A DNA stretch of 64,000 nucleotides from Streptococcus downei MFe28 (GTDB taxonomy: Bacteria; Bacillota; Bacilli; Lactobacillales; Streptococcaceae). Positions 25,962-37,234 of the stretch are shown here, one piece after another. The position numbers and the translations under genes are program-made. Location of the stretch: contig NZ_UHFA01000002.1 of NCBI RefSeq assembly GCF_900459175.1, positions 310,001 through 374,000 of the forward strand. The letters run 5' to 3'. How positions within the stretch are numbered: the stretch's first letter is position 1; each line of letters begins with the position of its first letter. The notes below the pieces were generated by a model. The model was not told the DNA's origin and did not search any database. It worked only from the letters and a program-made list of their open reading frames with translations.

Positions 25962-28523
25962 TTATAACATTTTTTTCAATTCGAAGAGGGCATTCATAGC
26001 TTCCATTGGGGTCATATTGACCACATCCAAATTCTGGAGAGCCTGAGCTAACTTGTCATTGGGTTCAGCCACCTCAAAGAGTGATAGCTGCTGATTGTCT
26101 GTTTCCTGCTTGACAGTCCTGTCAAGCCCAGAAGCTTCCTCTTGGCTGGTCAGGCTGACCGAGTGGGATTCTAAATCCGTCAATATTTTGGTGGCCCGCT
26201 GAAGGAGGTCCTTGGGGAGCCCTGCAATTTTCGCAACATGAACCCCGTAGGACTTATCGGCTGGACCAGCTGTAATCTTATGCAGGAAGGTGACATCCCC
26301 ATCCTTTTCCAGAGTCGCTACATGAACATTGACCAGATGTGTCAAGCTAGTTGACAGTTCTGTCAACTCATGATAGTGGGTGGCGAAGAAGGTCTTAGCC
26401 CCTACCTGGTCGTGAATGTGTTCGATAATGGCTTGAGCTAGAGCCATTCCGTCATAGGTGGCGGTGCCTCGACCCAATTCATCAAAGAGGATAAGGGACT
26501 GACTGCTGGCCCGCTGGATGGCCATGTTGGCCTCCATCATCTCAACCATGAAGGTGGATTGACCAGAAATCAGGTCATCAGCTGCCCCAATCCGTGTATA
26601 GATAGCATCAAAAATTGGCAAATTGGCTGACTCAGCGGCCACAAAGGAGCCAATTTGGGCCATAACAACAGTCAGGGCTAGCTGGCGCATATAGGTGGAT
26701 TTCCCACTCATATTAGGACCCGTAATCAGCTGAATAGCGGTATCCTGGTCTAAGGTTATGGTGTTGGGGATGTATTCCTGGGTTCCCATGACCTTTTCGA
26801 CAACAGCATGGCGACCGTCTTGAATGTCAATGACCTCTTGGTCATTGAACTGGGGTCGCACATAATGATTATTTTCAGCGACAACAGCTAGACTTTGCAG
26901 AGCATCCACAGTTGCAATATTTTTAGCCAGGTCTTGCAGGCGCTGGATGTATTTTTCCACCTGATTGCGGACGGTCATAAAGATATCGTACTCAAGGGTT
27001 GCCGAGTGCTCCCTCGCTTCCAGCATATCACCTTCAATTTTGGCTAGTTCAGCAGTTCCAAACCGCTCAGAATTTTTCAGAGTTGCCTTGCGAAAGAAAT
27101 GGTCTGGTACTAGGGAAAGATTGGAATTGGTCACATGGAAATAGTAACCATCCTTGCGGTTGTAATCAATCTTGAGGGTGGAAATCCCGCTGGCTGCTCG
27201 CTCCTTGGCTTCGATTTCGGCAATCCAGGTGGTTCCTTCCCGCATAACCTGCCGGTAGTGGTCCAGCTGCTGGTCAAAGCCAGTCTTAATCATGCCCCCT
27301 TCGGTGATGGTGGCTGGTGCATCCTGGTCAAGGGCAGAAACAATTAGACTCTCCAATTCTGGTAGGGCATCAATGGCTTCATTTAATTGGTCTAAAATGG
27401 GGCTAGCAAAACTAGCTAGAATGGCCTTGATTTTGGGAACCTGAGACAGGGTGTGGCCCAGTTGCAGGAGGTCCTTGGGATTGGCCTTGCCGAAAGAAAC
27501 CCGACTAGCCAGGCGCTCAATATCATAGACCCCCTTTAGACTGTCAGTCAGGTCACTGCGCTCAAAAAAGTTATCCAAAAAGGTTTGAACAATCTCTTGG
27601 CGTCCCAGGATTTTCTCTCGACTGACTAGGGGGCGGTCAATCCAGGTCCGCAAGAGTCTCATCCCCATGGCTGTTTTAGTGGCATCCAAAAGCCAGAAAA
27701 GACTGCCATGTTTCTTGCTGGTTCTAGCGTTTTCTAAAAGGTCCAGACTGGTCTTGGTGGCATAGGTCATCTGCAAGAAATCCTTGATTTCATAGTGGAC
27801 AAGACCTTGCAGGTGGCTGAGCTCCCGTTTTTGTGTTGTGTGGACATATTGGAGGAGCTTGCCGGCTGCTTGAGCCTCTACGATTGATAGGTCAGGACCA
27901 ATTAGCTGGACGTCCTCATAAACTTCCTTTTCAGGCGATAGGAGGAGGTTCATCTGCTTGGTCAATGCCTCCTCCTGCTTATCATTCAAATCGAAACCTA
28001 GGACAACTTCTTTGGCCTTAAGGTTTTGAATTTCACTACGGACAGCCGTAAAGTCTGTCAGACTGGTGGCATAAAATTCCCCAGTTGAGAGGTCCATATA
28101 GGAGAGGCCGTAAATACCGTCCAGGTAGTCAATGGCAACCAGAAAATTATTGCTACTATCAGGTTTGCTGGAATCAACTACTGTCCCTGGGGTGATAACC
28201 TGAACCACCTCACGCTTGACCACACCGACAGCCTTCTTGGGGTCCTCCATCTGCTCAGCAATGGCCACCTTATAGCCCAAGTCAACCAAAACATCGATAT
28301 ATTGTTGGGCTGAGTGATAGGGCACGCCCGCCATGGGAATGGGATTGTCGGCATTCTTATTGCGACTGGTTAGGCTAATTTCCAAGATCTGAGCCGCCTT
28401 GACCGCATCGTCATAGAAGAGCTCATAAAAATCCCCCATCCGAAAAAGCAAGAAAGCATCCGGATAGGATTCTTTGATGTCTAAATACTGCTGCATCCCT
28501 GGAGAAATTTTATCTTTTGCCAT
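25962..28523 (-). CDS. mutS: DNA mismatch repair protein MutS
   Basis: Mismatch-recognition ATPase of 853 residues. The mismatch-reading motif is [17 protein letters not shown] (Phe and Glu wedge). The ATPase domain has Walker A GPNMSGKS, the [12 protein letters not shown] signature, [15 protein letters not shown] (Walker B) and FFATHYHEL. The C-terminal region ends with [10 protein letters not shown] and a short helix. The start overlaps the ylbF-like gene by 14 bp, so argR-ylbF-mutS form one operon. Two long palindromes of the TTGACAG/CTGTCAA type lie inside the coding region (26109-26126 and 26349-26368). Confidence 0.98.
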   Translation of the reverse strand: MAKDKISPGMQQYLDIKESYPDAFLLFRMGDFYELFYDDAVKAAQILEISLTSRNKNADNPIPMAGVPYHSAQQYIDVLVDLGYKVAIAEQMEDPKKAVGVVKREVVQVITPGTVVDSSKPDSSNNFLVAIDYLDGIYGLSYMDLSTGEFYATSLTDFTAVRSEIQNLKAKEVVLGFDLNDKQEEALTKQMNLLLSPEKEVYEDVQLIGPDLSIVEAQAAGKLLQYVHTTQKRELSHLQGLVHYEIKDFLQMTYATKTSLDLLENARTSKKHGSLFWLLDATKTAMGMRLLRTWIDRPLVSREKILGRQEIVQTFLDNFFERSDLTDSLKGVYDIERLASRVSFGKANPKDLLQLGHTLSQVPKIKAILASFASPILDQLNEAIDALPELESLIVSALDQDAPATITEGGMIKTGFDQQLDHYRQVMREGTTWIAEIEAKERAASGISTLKIDYNRKDGYYFHVTNSNLSLVPDHFFRKATLKNSERFGTAELAKIEGDMLEAREHSATLEYDIFMTVRNQVEKYIQRLQDLAKNIATVDALQSLAVVAENNHYVRPQFNDQEVIDIQDGRHAVVEKVMGTQEYIPNTITLDQDTAIQLITGPNMSGKSTYMRQLALTVVMAQIGSFVAAESANLPIFDAIYTRIGAADDLISGQSTFMVEMMEANMAIQRASSQSLILFDELGRGTATYDGMALAQAIIEHIHDQVGAKTFFATHYHELTELSTSLTHLVNVHVATLEKDGDVTFLHKITAGPADKSYGVHVAKIAGLPKDLLQRATKILTDLESHSVSLTSQEEASGLDRTVKQETDNQQLSLFEVAEPNDKLAQALQNLDVVNMTPMEAMNALFELKKML

Positions 28524-28863
28524 TTGCTAATCCTTCGTTAATCTTTTCTTCCAAACTCTTGGTCACATACTGCAGAAGATCACTAGCATCCTGCATTTTG
28601 GAACGGTAGTCCTGTACCAAGGGGAGGTTCGAAAGTTCCTGATTTAAGCGATCGGCAGCCTGACCTGACTGGTCGGCTGCCCGATTTTTTTCTAGTTTTT
28701 CGTAGAGAACTGCCTCCTGCTGATAGGTCTTCATGTCGTGAGCCAAATGATTCAAATTTGGCTGGGCCTTTACCTTGGCCTGCACCGCTTGAAAGGCCTC
28801 AACGCTCTCATGTTGGGCCATGAGGGTCTGTAGTTTTTTTACAGCTTGGTTTAAATCCGTCAT
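28510..28863 (-). CDS. YlbF/YmcA-family protein
   Basis: 117-residue helical protein of the YlbF family (DUF964). In Bacillus, members form a complex that supports competence and biofilm development through RNase Y-dependent mRNA processing. The pattern [28 protein letters not shown] followed by [21 protein letters not shown] is the family core of long helices. Its start overlaps the argR stop (TAATG) and its end overlaps mutS, giving tight coupling. Its role in streptococci is not settled. Confidence 0.85.
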   Translation of the reverse strand: MTDLNQAVKKLQTLMAQHESVEAFQAVQAKVKAQPNLNHLAHDMKTYQQEAVLYEKLEKNRAADQSGQAADRLNQELSNLPLVQDYRSKMQDASDLLQYVTKSLEEKINEGLANGKR

Positions 28864-29291
28864 TAGTTCAATTCTTCCTCAATGGTCTGAGCCTTGACTG
28901 CATCTTGACAGATAACCAAGAGGGTATCAGCACCTGCAACCGTTCCCAGAATATCACTGCGACCTTCTCGATCAATGATATTAGCCAAGACATCGGCTTC
29001 TCCCAGCTCTGTACTAAGAACCAGAATAAAACTAGCTCGTGAAATCTTTTTAATATAGTCCCTGGCCACATCCGACAGATGGGAAGTCTCCTCGGCTGAC
29101 AAGCTATAATAGAGCTTTCCATTTTCATCGCGACGTTTGAGCAGACCAATCTCTCGCAAATCCCGAGACAGGGTAGCTTGGGTGACGGCAATCCCTTGCC
29201 GTGCCAGGCTAGCCTTGATTTCTTCTTGGGTTCCCACTCGTTCCTCTTGAATAATGGCTCTTATCTTATTTTGACGTTCAATTTTATTCAT
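28863..29291 (-). CDS. argR: ArgR-family arginine repressor
   Basis: 142 residues from ATG 29291, chosen because AGAGGA lies 4-5 bases before it; a codon at 29312 is open but has no site. The winged HTH has [26 protein letters not shown] and [17 protein letters not shown]. The C-terminal hexamerisation and arginine-binding domain has [31 protein letters not shown], where the GTVAGADT loop contacts arginine. It is divergent from argS, the standard streptococcal arrangement, and leads the operon with ylbF and mutS. Several ArgR paralogues usually coexist in streptococci. Confidence 0.95.
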   Translation of the reverse strand: MNKIERQNKIRAIIQEERVGTQEEIKASLARQGIAVTQATLSRDLREIGLLKRRDENGKLYYSLSAEETSHLSDVARDYIKKISRASFILVLSTELGEADVLANIIDREGRSDILGTVAGADTLLVICQDAVKAQTIEEELN

Positions 29292-29446
29292 GTCATCCTC
29301 TAAATCTCTCAATTTATACCTTACCCATTATAACAAAAAGGATTGGCTTTTTCACCCTAGATAAGTCGGATGAAATTTGCCAAATGCCCCAGCAAAATCA
29401 AGCTATTTATGTTACAATGAAATGAATACTTTCACAGGAGAATCAC

Positions 29447-31138
29447 ATGGATAGTAAACTTATTATCGCTCAAGAAATCCAGGCTGCCCTGCCCGATATG
29501 GAGCTGGAGGCGATTGTTAATTTATTGGAAGTTCCTAAAAATTCTAGCATGGGAGACTTGGCCTTCCCAGTTTTTTCTTTGGCCAAGGTCTTACGTAAGG
29601 CTCCCCAAGCCATTGCCAGCGAACTGGTTGAAAAAATCCAGTCCGATAAATTTGAAAAGGTCCAAGCAGTCGGTCCTTATATCAATTTCTTCCTCAACAA
29701 GCAGGAAATTTCCCAGGCCGTTCTAGCTGAGGTCATTGCCAAGGACAAGGACTATGGCCAGCAAGAACTAGGCCAGTGCAAAAATATCACCATCGATATG
29801 TCCAGTCCTAATATCGCTAAGCCCTTCTCTGTCGGTCACCTGCGTTCGACCGTTATCGGCGACAGCCTGGCTAAAATTTTTGAAAAAATCGGCTATAAAT
29901 CTGTTAAAATCAACCACTTAGGGGACTGGGGCAAGCAGTTTGGCATGCTGATTGTCGCCTACAAAAAATGGGGCGATGAAGGGGCTGTCAGGGCCACCCC
30001 CATCAATGAGCTCCTGAAACTCTACGTCCGCATCAATAAGGAAGCCGAGAGCCAGCCTGAACTGGATGAAGAAGCTAGGGACTGGTTCCGCAAACTAGAA
30101 GCAGGTGACCAAGAAGCCATCAGTCTTTGGCAATGGTTCCGTGATGAAAGCCTGGTGGAATTCAACCGACTTTATGACCTTTTGAGAGTCCAGTTTGACA
30201 GCTATAATGGCGAAGCCTTCTACAATGACAAGATGGACGAAGTTGTTACTCTCCTGGAAGATAAGGATCTCCTCCAGGAATCCCAAGGCGCTCAGGTTGT
30301 TAAGCTGGATAAATACGGTATTGAGAACCCTGCCCTCATTAAGAAATCAGACGGAGCCACCCTCTATATCACAAGGGACTTGGCGGCGGCCCTCTATCGT
30401 AAGCGGACCTATGATTTTGCCAAGTCCATCTATGTGGTCGGCAACGAACAAGCGGCCCACTTCAAACAGCTCAAGGCTGTGCTCAAGGAGATGGACTACG
30501 ACTGGTCAGATGACATCACCCACGTTCCTTTTGGCCTGGTGACCAAGGATGGCAAGAAGCTCTCAACCCGTAAGGGCAATGTCATTCTCTTGGAGCCAAC
30601 CATCGCCGAAGCCATCAAGCGGGCTGGTGACCAAATTGAAGCCAAGAACCCCGACCTCCCTAATAAAGAGGCCGTTGCCCAAGCTGTCGGTGTCGGAGCG
30701 ATTAAGTTCTACGATCTCAAGACTGACCGCCTCAATGGATATGACTTTGATCTGGATGCCATGGTTTCCTTTGAAGGGGAAACTGGCCCCTATGTCCAAT
30801 ACGCCTATGCTCGTATTCAATCCATCCTTCGCAAGGCGGACTTTAAGGCCGATCCAGCTGTCGGCTACTATTTAGATGATGCTGAAAGTTGGGAAATTAT
30901 CAAGCTCATTCAAAACTTCCCTGCTGCTATCAAACGAGCTGCCGATAATTTTGAGCCCTCTATCATTGCTAAATTCGCGATCAGCCTAGCTCAGGCTTTC
31001 AATAAATACTATGCCCACAATCGTATCTTGGACCAGAGTCCAGAGCGTGACAGCCGTCTAGCTCTCAGCTATACAACGGCACTGGTTCTCAAAGAAGCCC
31101 TGCGTCTTCTGGGCGTGGATGCACCAGATGAAATGTAA
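29447..31138 (+). CDS. argS: Arginyl-tRNA synthetase
   Basis: Class I synthetase of 563 residues that charges tRNA-Arg. The N-terminal Add-1 domain precedes [23 protein letters not shown], the HIGH-type site. [16 protein letters not shown] stands in the KMSKS position, as in many ArgRS. The C-terminal anticodon-binding region ends [16 protein letters not shown], the usual end with Met. It is divergent from argR. ACAGGAGAA precedes the ATG and TACAAT near 29415 is a likely -10. Confidence 0.98.
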   Translation: MDSKLIIAQEIQAALPDMELEAIVNLLEVPKNSSMGDLAFPVFSLAKVLRKAPQAIASELVEKIQSDKFEKVQAVGPYINFFLNKQEISQAVLAEVIAKDKDYGQQELGQCKNITIDMSSPNIAKPFSVGHLRSTVIGDSLAKIFEKIGYKSVKINHLGDWGKQFGMLIVAYKKWGDEGAVRATPINELLKLYVRINKEAESQPELDEEARDWFRKLEAGDQEAISLWQWFRDESLVEFNRLYDLLRVQFDSYNGEAFYNDKMDEVVTLLEDKDLLQESQGAQVVKLDKYGIENPALIKKSDGATLYITRDLAAALYRKRTYDFAKSIYVVGNEQAAHFKQLKAVLKEMDYDWSDDITHVPFGLVTKDGKKLSTRKGNVILLEPTIAEAIKRAGDQIEAKNPDLPNKEAVAQAVGVGAIKFYDLKTDRLNGYDFDLDAMVSFEGETGPYVQYAYARIQSILRKADFKADPAVGYYLDDAESWEIIKLIQNFPAAIKRAADNFEPSIIAKFAISLAQAFNKYYAHNRILDQSPERDSRLALSYTTALVLKEALRLLGVDAPDEM

Positions 31139-31175
31139 ACTAGAGCTTATAAGAACTTAAAATACCACAAATCAT

Positions 31176-31222
31176 CCCAGAGAAGATTCTTGATTTATTA
31201 ACGATCTTCTCTGGGCTTTTCT
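31176..31222 (+). terminator. Terminator of argS
   Basis: Arms CCCAGAGAAGAT (31176-31187) and ATCTTCTCTGGG (31204-31215), then CTTTTCTT. Perfect 12-bp stem. Confidence 0.85.
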
Positions 31223-31345
31223 TATGAATTCATGTCTAACTTTCTATTGTATTGAATGGACTCAAAAAAAAGACAAACCTCAAATGAAGTTTGTCTCAGA
31301 TCAATGGACAGTTTCAAAGTAGTCCTTAGTCTCGCTTAAGTTTTT

Positions 31346-31448
31346 ATACTCTTCGAAAATCAAAATTTTCCGTCGTTAACTCACCTTGCCGTACCCCAGT
31401 ACTGTCTTCAGTTCGTTGCCTCGGCTAATTTCGATTTTCATTGAGTAT
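31346..31448. repeat. MITE-like intergenic repeat, copy 2
   Basis: Ends ATACTCTTCGAAAATC and GATTTTCATTGAGTAT are inverted repeats with few mismatches. The reverse complement matches the element at 46030-46187 nearly base for base, except that this copy lacks about 55 bp of the middle. A similar element is frequent in pneumococcus-group genomes. Confidence 0.75.
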
Positions 31449-31455
31449 TAGTGAA

Positions 31456-31824
31456 TCAATCCCTCTTATTTTTGCTGATCCATCTGGCAATCCCAGCAAC
31501 CAGTAGCAAAGTCGTCAAACCGAAAGCTACAAGAGCTACAGGGGTGTTCACCATATCAGGAAAAGGATCAATTCTGTTAATTAAACGCATGATAGAGAGA
31601 ACAGCGAGAAGAAGCAATAATGAGGATTCAAGCCTGATAAGTGAAGTCATTTCATTGTTAATTGCCCACAAAAATCCTGGGAAACAAAGCAATGCAAGTG
31701 CTATGACAAGCAGGTTTGAAAGTTTCTCTTCACCATTGTTAATTACTGATATCATAAGACCATTTGCTATAATGATCAAAGCTGTACAAATAATAAAAGA
31801 ACTTTTTCTTCTCACGATAACCAC
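31456..31824 (-). CDS. Small four-helix membrane protein, possible bacteriocin immunity
   Basis: 122 residues, strongly hydrophobic, with four likely membrane helices: about 9-28 (SFIICTALIIIANGLMISVI), 37-55 (LLVIALALLCFPGFLWAI), 67-82 (SLLLLLAVLSIMRLI) and 94-115 (PVALVAFGLTTLLLVAGIA). The N-terminus is basic and the C-terminus is KNKRD. I do not recognise a family. It follows the bacteriocin precursor by about 30 bp on the same strand, where an immunity gene is expected. Small multi-helix membrane proteins serve that role in several class II systems. Immunity function is inference from position. Confidence 0.55.
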   Translation of the reverse strand: MVIVRRKSSFIICTALIIIANGLMISVINNGEEKLSNLLVIALALLCFPGFLWAINNEMTSLIRLESSLLLLLAVLSIMRLINRIDPFPDMVNTPVALVAFGLTTLLLVAGIARWISKNKRD

Positions 31825-31853
31825 CTCAAAACGTAGATTGATTTAACAGATGC

Positions 31854-32081
31854 TTAGCTTGCTAGACCATAACCAATGTAGGCACCTGAAGCTGCACGAA
31901 GACCTAGATAAGCTGCTCCTGCTCCCCAACCAATTGGACCAGTAGCCATACAAACGGCCATAGTTGCTGCACCATAAACTGTAGCACCACCGAAGACACG
32001 ATCCCAATTGACTCCACCTTCAATGCTAGCAAGCATTTCAGTGTCCATAAGTTCAAATTGTTCAAAAGCTAAAGAATTCAT
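31854..32081 (-). CDS. Class II bacteriocin precursor with double-glycine leader
   Basis: 75 residues from ATG 32081, preceded by AAAGGAGA; an ATG two codons earlier sits too close to that site. The leader NSLAFEQFELMDTEMLASIEGG is a textbook double-glycine leader, as cleaved by C39-peptidase ABC exporters, and resembles Blp leaders. The mature peptide would be 52 residues (VNWDRVFGGATVYGAATM to YIGYGLAS). It is rich in Gly and Ala, with GG, GxGxG and GxxxG patterns typical of pore-forming two-peptide (class IIb) or Blp bacteriocins. No partner peptide, exporter or quorum-sensing genes occur nearby, so export would rely on transporters elsewhere. Confidence 0.85.
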   Translation of the reverse strand: MNSLAFEQFELMDTEMLASIEGGVNWDRVFGGATVYGAATMAVCMATGPIGWGAGAAYLGLRAASGAYIGYGLAS

Positions 32082-32087
32082 AAACAT

Positions 32088-32650
32088 TCTCCTTTAAAAT
32101 TATTTTACTAGCCGACTAATATCTTTATTTTAATGTTTTTTTCAAAAAATTAAGGGTTAAAATTAAAAAATCAATAATTGTGTGACGTTTTTGAAATCTA
32201 ATGTATAATTTTCTTTCATTTTAATTAACCTTCAATTAAAAATATCCTAAAATAGATGAAATTATAGTTGCTACAGACACTTACTTATTAGAGCACTTTT
32301 TATTATGTAACTGAAAAGCCTTTATTGTAGCCTAGAAGGAAACTTTTAAGACCATCGAAAAATCCGATAGTCCTATTTTGTACTTATATGAAAATTGAAA
32401 ACAGACGAAGAAAGAACCATCTATTAGTGAAAACTATCGTTTAACTAATAGAACGTCAGCAACTATGGTTGACTGACTAGTTTCTTCACTAACCTCATAA
32501 AGTTGGTAGAAACGACCGACTTATATGAGGTGTCGTTCGAACTGCAGACTGTACTGAAGTACGGCAAAGTGAGTTAACCAGGCGACTCGAGAAAAGAAAA
32601 GCCGATTACGCTTTGCTTGATGTATCTTGAGATTTTCGAAGAGTATTATT
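32088..32650. other. 563-bp region upstream of the bacteriocin, with MITE copy
   Basis: The first 150 bp are very AT-rich and should carry the leftward bacteriocin promoter. I see no BlpR/ComE-type direct repeat and no ComX box. The rest is a MITE-like repeat (32381-32646) ending just before the yitT stop. No gene. Confidence 0.55.
32381..32646. repeat. MITE-like intergenic repeat, copy 3 (longest)
   Basis: It begins TACTTATATGAAAATTGAAA and ends GAGATTTTCGAAGAGTAT. It shares GTACGGCAA-GTGAGTTAAC with the copies at 31.4 and 46.1 kb. The middle holds extra hairpin-forming sequence (AACTAGTTTCTTCAC, GACCGACTTATATGAGG). Confidence 0.6.
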
Positions 32651-33592
32651 CTAGTCATCTTCCACAAAACGTCCTAGGATACGGACATCCTCAGCAACAG
32701 AAACGAAAGCCTTGGGGTCAGCCTTTCGCATAGCATATTTGAAATCATTAAATTCTTCTCGGGTGATGATGGTAATCAGTACCGCTTTTTTCTCATGATT
32801 GTAGGTGCCTTCGGCATCATTAATTTGGGTCACGCCCCGGTGCAGTCGCTTATGAATTTGCTTGGTTACTCGTTCAGGCTGGCTGGTAATAATCGTGGCC
32901 TGCATCTTCTTTTGCTTGGTGAAAATGGCATCTGTCATCCGACTGGAGACAAAGATGGTCACCATGGAATAAAGGGCATACTGCCAGCCGAAGAGGAGAC
33001 CAGCAAATATCATGATGGTTCCATTGACCATGAGGGAGATACTGCCGACAGCCCGCCCCGTTTTCTTACGGATATAGAGGCTGACAATGTCGGTTCCTCC
33101 GCTAGAAATCCGCGACCGCAGTCCATAGCCAATCCCCGTCCCCATGACCAGACCACCAAAGATAGCATTAATCAAGGGATCACTTGTCAAGGTAATCTGG
33201 GGCATGATTTGGATAAAGAAGGAACTGATCGTTACCGTGATGAAGGTAAAAATGGTAAAGCGGTGGCCCAAGTTGAACCAGGCTAAAATCATCAGCGGAA
33301 TATTGATGGTGTAAAAGGTTACCGAAACCGGTATCACAAAGCCGACAAAGCGGTCACTCAGAGCCGATAGGACCTGAGCCAAACCAGTCGCCCCGCTGGA
33401 ATAGACGTGGCCTGGTTGAAAGAAGAAATTGACCGCAATACTGGATAAAATCCCATAAAAGAGCGAGGCCGAAATTTTCTCGGCATACTTTTCCCGCGAA
33501 ATACTGCGGACCGCATGTAAGAGACCAACCTTCTTAGCTGCCTTACCGACCGCATACTTGATTTGGCGTTTAGGCTGTGTTTTTTTAGTCAT
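32651..33592 (-). CDS. YitT-family membrane protein
   Basis: 313-residue membrane protein with about five or six helices in the N-terminal two thirds ([56 protein letters not shown]) and a cytoplasmic DUF2179 domain at the C-terminus ([28 protein letters not shown], then [18 protein letters not shown]). The family is widespread in Firmicutes; its transport function is not established. The start overlaps the aspS stop by 8 bp, so it is co-transcribed with aspS. Confidence 0.9.
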   Translation of the reverse strand: MTKKTQPKRQIKYAVGKAAKKVGLLHAVRSISREKYAEKISASLFYGILSSIAVNFFFQPGHVYSSGATGLAQVLSALSDRFVGFVIPVSVTFYTINIPLMILAWFNLGHRFTIFTFITVTISSFFIQIMPQITLTSDPLINAIFGGLVMGTGIGYGLRSRISSGGTDIVSLYIRKKTGRAVGSISLMVNGTIMIFAGLLFGWQYALYSMVTIFVSSRMTDAIFTKQKKMQATIITSQPERVTKQIHKRLHRGVTQINDAEGTYNHEKKAVLITIITREEFNDFKYAMRKADPKAFVSVAEDVRILGRFVEDD

Positions 33593-35333
33593 GGTCTTGC
33601 ACTTGCAGAGCTAGTTCTTCCAATTGTTTTTGGGCAACCAGGCTAGGAGCCTGGGTCATTGGGTCAGAAGCCTTGTTATTCTTAGGGAAGGCAATGACTT
33701 CACGAATGTTGTCTTGGCCAGCCAAAATCATAACAAAGCGGTCCAGACCGATAGCCAGTCCACCATGTGGTGGGAAGCCGTAATCCATGGCTTCTAGCAG
33801 GAAGCCAAATTGCTCATTGGCAGATTCTTGGCTAAAGCCAAGCGCCTTGAGCATGCGCTCCTGCAGATCCTTGTGATTAATCCGCAAGCTACCGCCACCC
33901 AATTCATAGCCGTTGAGGACAATATCGTAGGCAACCGCTCTGACCTTGGACAGGTCGCCTTCCAGTTGGTCGGCTGTTTCTTGAGTTGGCAGGGTGAAGG
34001 GGTGGTGGGCTGACATGTAGCGGTCCTCTTCTTCCGACCATTCAAACATTGGCCAGTCAACCACCCAGAGGAAGTTGAATTGGCTTTGGTCAATCAAGTC
34101 TAATTCCTTAGCTAGGCGTGTCCGCAGGGCACCCAGGGTGGTGTTAGCGACTTCTAGACTATCGGCCACAAAGAGGACCAAATCATTGTCAACTAACTGT
34201 AAACGCTCTGTCAACTTATCAGCAATCGCTGTCAAGAATTTGGCGATAGGTCCTGTCACTTTGCCGTCCATATACTTGACCCAAGCTAGACCTTTGGCCC
34301 CATATTGTTTAGCGACATCTGTCAACTTGTCAATGGCTTTACGAGAATACTTATCAGCTGCATCCTTAACCACAATAGCCTTAACGGCTGGAGCTTGGGC
34401 AAAGACCTTGAAGTCAATGTCCTTGACAGTATCTGTCAAGTCCTGTAAAAGCATGTCAAAACGGGTATCTGGCTTGTCAGACCCATAATTGTTCATGGCA
34501 TCATCATAAGCCATTCTTGGGAAAGGTAGGGTTACATCAATCCCCTTAGTTTCCTTCATGACCCGAGCAATTAGACCTTCGGTAATTTCTTGGATTTCTT
34601 CCTCATCTAGGAATGAGGTTTCCAAGTCAATTTGGGTAAACTCAGGTTGGCGGTCCCCCCGTAAGTCTTCGTCACGGAAGCATTTGACGATTTGATAGTA
34701 ACGGTCAAGACCAGCATTCATCAGCAACTGCTTGGTAATTTGTGGACTCTGAGGAAGGGCATAGAAGTGGCCTTGGCTAACCCGACTTGGCACCAAGTAA
34801 TCCCTGGCCCCTTCTGGTGTTGACTTGGTCAACATGGGTGTTTCCACATCAATGAATTCCAGCTCATCTAGGTAGTTGCGAACGCTGTGGGTTACCTTGG
34901 CCCGCAGTTTGAGGTTCTTGAGCATACTTGGACGGCGCAAGTCCAAATAGCGGTAACGCAGACGATTATCATCGGTCATTTCCGCATCATCCTTGATTTC
35001 AAAAGGAGTTGTCTTAGAAGTGTTGAGAATGACTAGGTCGCTGACTTGCAGTTCCACAGCTCCTGTTGCCAACTTATCATTGGCTTGCTCGCGGGCTTGA
35101 GCGGTGCCTGTCACCTCAATCACGTACTCGGTCCTTAGGCTCTCAGCCTTATCCATGATTTCCTTAGAGACTTGTTCTGGATTGATGACCAGCTGCATAA
35201 TCCCTTCACGGTCTCTCAGATCAATAAAAACCAAACCGCCTAGGTCACGGCGACGGCCCACCCAACCCTTGAGGGTCAGTTGACTTCCAATATGTTCAGA
35301 GCGAACACGTCCGGCATAGATACTACGTTTCAT
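33585..35333 (-). CDS. aspS: Aspartyl-tRNA synthetase
   Basis: 582 residues from ATG 35333 (GGGAGAAAC just upstream); the longer open frame to 35423 has no ribosome site. The N-terminal OB anticodon-binding domain starts [29 protein letters not shown]. Class II motif 2 is [18 protein letters not shown] and motif 3 is [17 protein letters not shown]. The roughly 120-residue GAD insertion of bacterial AspRS lies between them. It is followed by yitT with overlap. A palindrome with arms CTTGACAG and CTGTCAAG lies in the gene (34422-34440). Confidence 0.98.
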   Translation of the reverse strand: MKRSIYAGRVRSEHIGSQLTLKGWVGRRRDLGGLVFIDLRDREGIMQLVINPEQVSKEIMDKAESLRTEYVIEVTGTAQAREQANDKLATGAVELQVSDLVILNTSKTTPFEIKDDAEMTDDNRLRYRYLDLRRPSMLKNLKLRAKVTHSVRNYLDELEFIDVETPMLTKSTPEGARDYLVPSRVSQGHFYALPQSPQITKQLLMNAGLDRYYQIVKCFRDEDLRGDRQPEFTQIDLETSFLDEEEIQEITEGLIARVMKETKGIDVTLPFPRMAYDDAMNNYGSDKPDTRFDMLLQDLTDTVKDIDFKVFAQAPAVKAIVVKDAADKYSRKAIDKLTDVAKQYGAKGLAWVKYMDGKVTGPIAKFLTAIADKLTERLQLVDNDLVLFVADSLEVANTTLGALRTRLAKELDLIDQSQFNFLWVVDWPMFEWSEEEDRYMSAHHPFTLPTQETADQLEGDLSKVRAVAYDIVLNGYELGGGSLRINHKDLQERMLKALGFSQESANEQFGFLLEAMDYGFPPHGGLAIGLDRFVMILAGQDNIREVIAFPKNNKASDPMTQAPSLVAQKQLEELALQVQDHD

Positions 35334-35426
35334 TGTTTCTCCCAAGCCCTGGTCCAACCGGCAGGGCTTATTCCTTTCTCCTTGGGTCTTTTTTACATTC
35401 CTACCTATTATAGCAAAAAGCATAGT

Positions 35427-35454
35427 AAAACCCCACCCATTGGGCGGAGTTTTT
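35427..35454 (-). terminator. Terminator between hisS operon and aspS
   Basis: Read leftward: AACTCCGCCC, AAT, GGGTGGGGTT, then TTACT. The ten-pair stem includes two G-U pairs. It separates the preceding gene (stop 35523) from aspS. Confidence 0.5.
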
Positions 35455-35522
35455 CAAGCTAGTTTGCTCAGGCTTCTTTAAGGCGGCTGGAGCTTGGCCT
35501 AAGAATTTAGCTAGACTTGTTC

Positions 35523-35942
35523 CTACTTCTTACCAAAAAGAGCTAGGAGATTGCTGGTGTCGACGAACTCCTCCTGAAATTCGGCGATTTCTTCAAAGCT
35601 GTAGTCGGCCTCGTCAGCTAGATGGTTCCAGCTAAAGCCATAGATATCTTGAATGGAGATACCCCATTCATCCGTCTCTTCGTCATACTGCCAACCCAGA
35701 AAACGCTCTGTGGGCTTAAAGACCAAGACGACTGTTTGATAATCATGGTCCCACTGTTGGCCCAAAAATTGCTGGCACATAAAATGGTCGCTGGCCTTTT
35801 CCCCATTGAACCAGGGAATTTCATGGCGATCCAAATAGGCAATCATCTGCCAGAACTGCTCTTGAAATTGCAAGGGCAAATCCCTCTGGAAAGACAGGCT
35901 AAAGGTCTGCTCCTCGTTTAATAACTGTTCAATACTTGTCAC
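35523..35942 (-). CDS. Hypothetical protein between hisS and aspS
   Basis: 139 residues, acidic, rich in Gln, Phe and Trp (QFQEQFWQMIAYLDRHEIPWFNGEKASDH, FLGWQYDEETDEWGISI, SFEEIAEFQEEF). No signal peptide, membrane helix or metal motif. I do not recognise a family. It starts 11 bp after the hisS stop on the same strand, so it is the second gene of the hisS transcript. The composition and conserved-looking aromatic residues argue for a real soluble protein rather than a chance frame. Confidence 0.75.
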   Translation of the reverse strand: MTSIEQLLNEEQTFSLSFQRDLPLQFQEQFWQMIAYLDRHEIPWFNGEKASDHFMCQQFLGQQWDHDYQTVVLVFKPTERFLGWQYDEETDEWGISIQDIYGFSWNHLADEADYSFEEIAEFQEEFVDTSNLLALFGKK

Positions 35943-35953
35943 TGCTTACTCCT

Positions 35954-37234
35954 CTAATAGCCTAATTGCTCCAAAATCCCAGCGAAGTCTTGGCTGATAG
36001 TATCCAAGCTGGTCTCAAGTTCTTGGCGAGTTTGGTTGTTCTTAACAGTCAGTTGGCCAGACTCCAGCTCACTTTCACCGAGAGTGATGAGTGTTTTGGC
36101 CTTGAAGGCGTCAGCCGATTTAAACTGGGCCTTGATTTTGCGCCCCAAGTAATCGCGTTCGGCCTTAAAGCCTTGAGCCCGCAGGGCTTGGACCAATTCC
36201 AAGGCCTTAGCGTTAGCAGCTTGGCCAAGAACGGCAATATAGGCATCCAAGCCTTCTTCAACCGGCAGGCTAATCCCTTGCTTGTCCAAAATCAGAAGCA
36301 GGCGCTCCAAGCCTAGGCCAAAGCCAAAGCCAGGAGTCTCGGGGCCATCAAAGTAGTCAACCAGACCATCATAACGACCGCCAGCACAGATGGTTAAATC
36401 AGAGTCACCAACCTTGGCCATAAATTCAAAAATGGTGTGGTTGTAGTAATCCAGACCACGCACCATATTGGTATCGATGACATAAGGAATGGCCAAGCTT
36501 TCCAGCATCTGACGAACCGCCTCAAAATGCGCTTGACTCTCCTCATCCAGATAATCCAAGATAGAAGGTGCATTTTCTACCGCTACTTGGTCTTCCTTTT
36601 CCTTGGAATCCAACACCCGCAAGGGATTTTCCTCCAAGCGACGTTGACTGTCCTTGGATAGACTGTCTTTCATCGGGGTCAGGTAGTCAATCAAAGCCTG
36701 ACGATAAGCCAAACGACTAGAAGTATTGCCCAAACTGTTGAGGTGAAGGGTCACCTCCCTGATACCCAGCTCCTTGAAGAGCTGATAGGCCATGGCGATA
36801 GTTTCCACATCGCTAGCAGGATTGCTGGAGCCAAAGCACTCCACCCCGATTTGGTGAAATTCTCGCAGACGACCAGCCTGGGGCCGTTCATAACGGAACA
36901 TAGAGCCGATATAGTACATCTTGACCGGCTTTTGCACCTCAGGAGCAAAGAGCTTGTTTTCCACAAAGGAGCGGACAACTGGGGCCGTTCCTTCTGGTCG
37001 CAGGGTTATGTGGCGGTCGCCCTTATCATGGAAGTCATACATTTCCTTGGTGACGATGTCCGTCGTATCCCCTACCGAGCGACTGATAACCTCATAGTGC
37101 TCAAACATGGGTGTGCGGATTTCTCCATAGTTGTATTTTTTAAAGGTTTCACGTGCAACATTTTCCACATACTGCCACTTAGCACTCTCAGCTGGTAGGA
37201 TATCCTGGGTCCCTTTTGGTTTTTGAAGTTTCAT
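35954..37234 (-). CDS. hisS: Histidyl-tRNA synthetase
   Basis: Class II synthetase of 426 residues. The N-terminus is [20 protein letters not shown]. Motif 2 is [23 protein letters not shown]. The histidine-specific loops are [12 protein letters not shown] and [13 protein letters not shown]. Motif 3 is [13 protein letters not shown]. The C-terminal anticodon-binding domain ends [10 protein letters not shown]. It is divergent from rpmF-rpmG across 313 bp, as in other streptococci. Confidence 0.98.
   Translation of the reverse strand: MKLQKPKGTQDILPAESAKWQYVENVARETFKKYNYGEIRTPMFEHYEVISRSVGDTTDIVTKEMYDFHDKGDRHITLRPEGTAPVVRSFVENKLFAPEVQKPVKMYYIGSMFRYERPQAGRLREFHQIGVECFGSSNPASDVETIAMAYQLFKELGIREVTLHLNSLGNTSSRLAYRQALIDYLTPMKDSLSKDSQRRLEENPLRVLDSKEKEDQVAVENAPSILDYLDEESQAHFEAVRQMLESLAIPYVIDTNMVRGLDYYNHTIFEFMAKVGDSDLTICAGGRYDGLVDYFDGPETPGFGFGLGLERLLLILDKQGISLPVEEGLDAYIAVLGQAANAKALELVQALRAQGFKAERDYLGRKIKAQFKSADAFKAKTLITLGESELESGQLTVKNNQTRQELETSLDTISQDFAGILEQLGY

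Noticed and set aside
29313..29446. ARG box between argR and argS
   Set aside because: Only a weak match (ATGAATACTTTCAC) is visible; not enough to call an operator.
35334..35423. Possible T-box or N-terminal extension of aspS
   Set aside because: The conserved protein starts at 35333 with a good ribosome site. The hairpin GCCCTG/CAGGGC upstream lacks the T-box core sequence.
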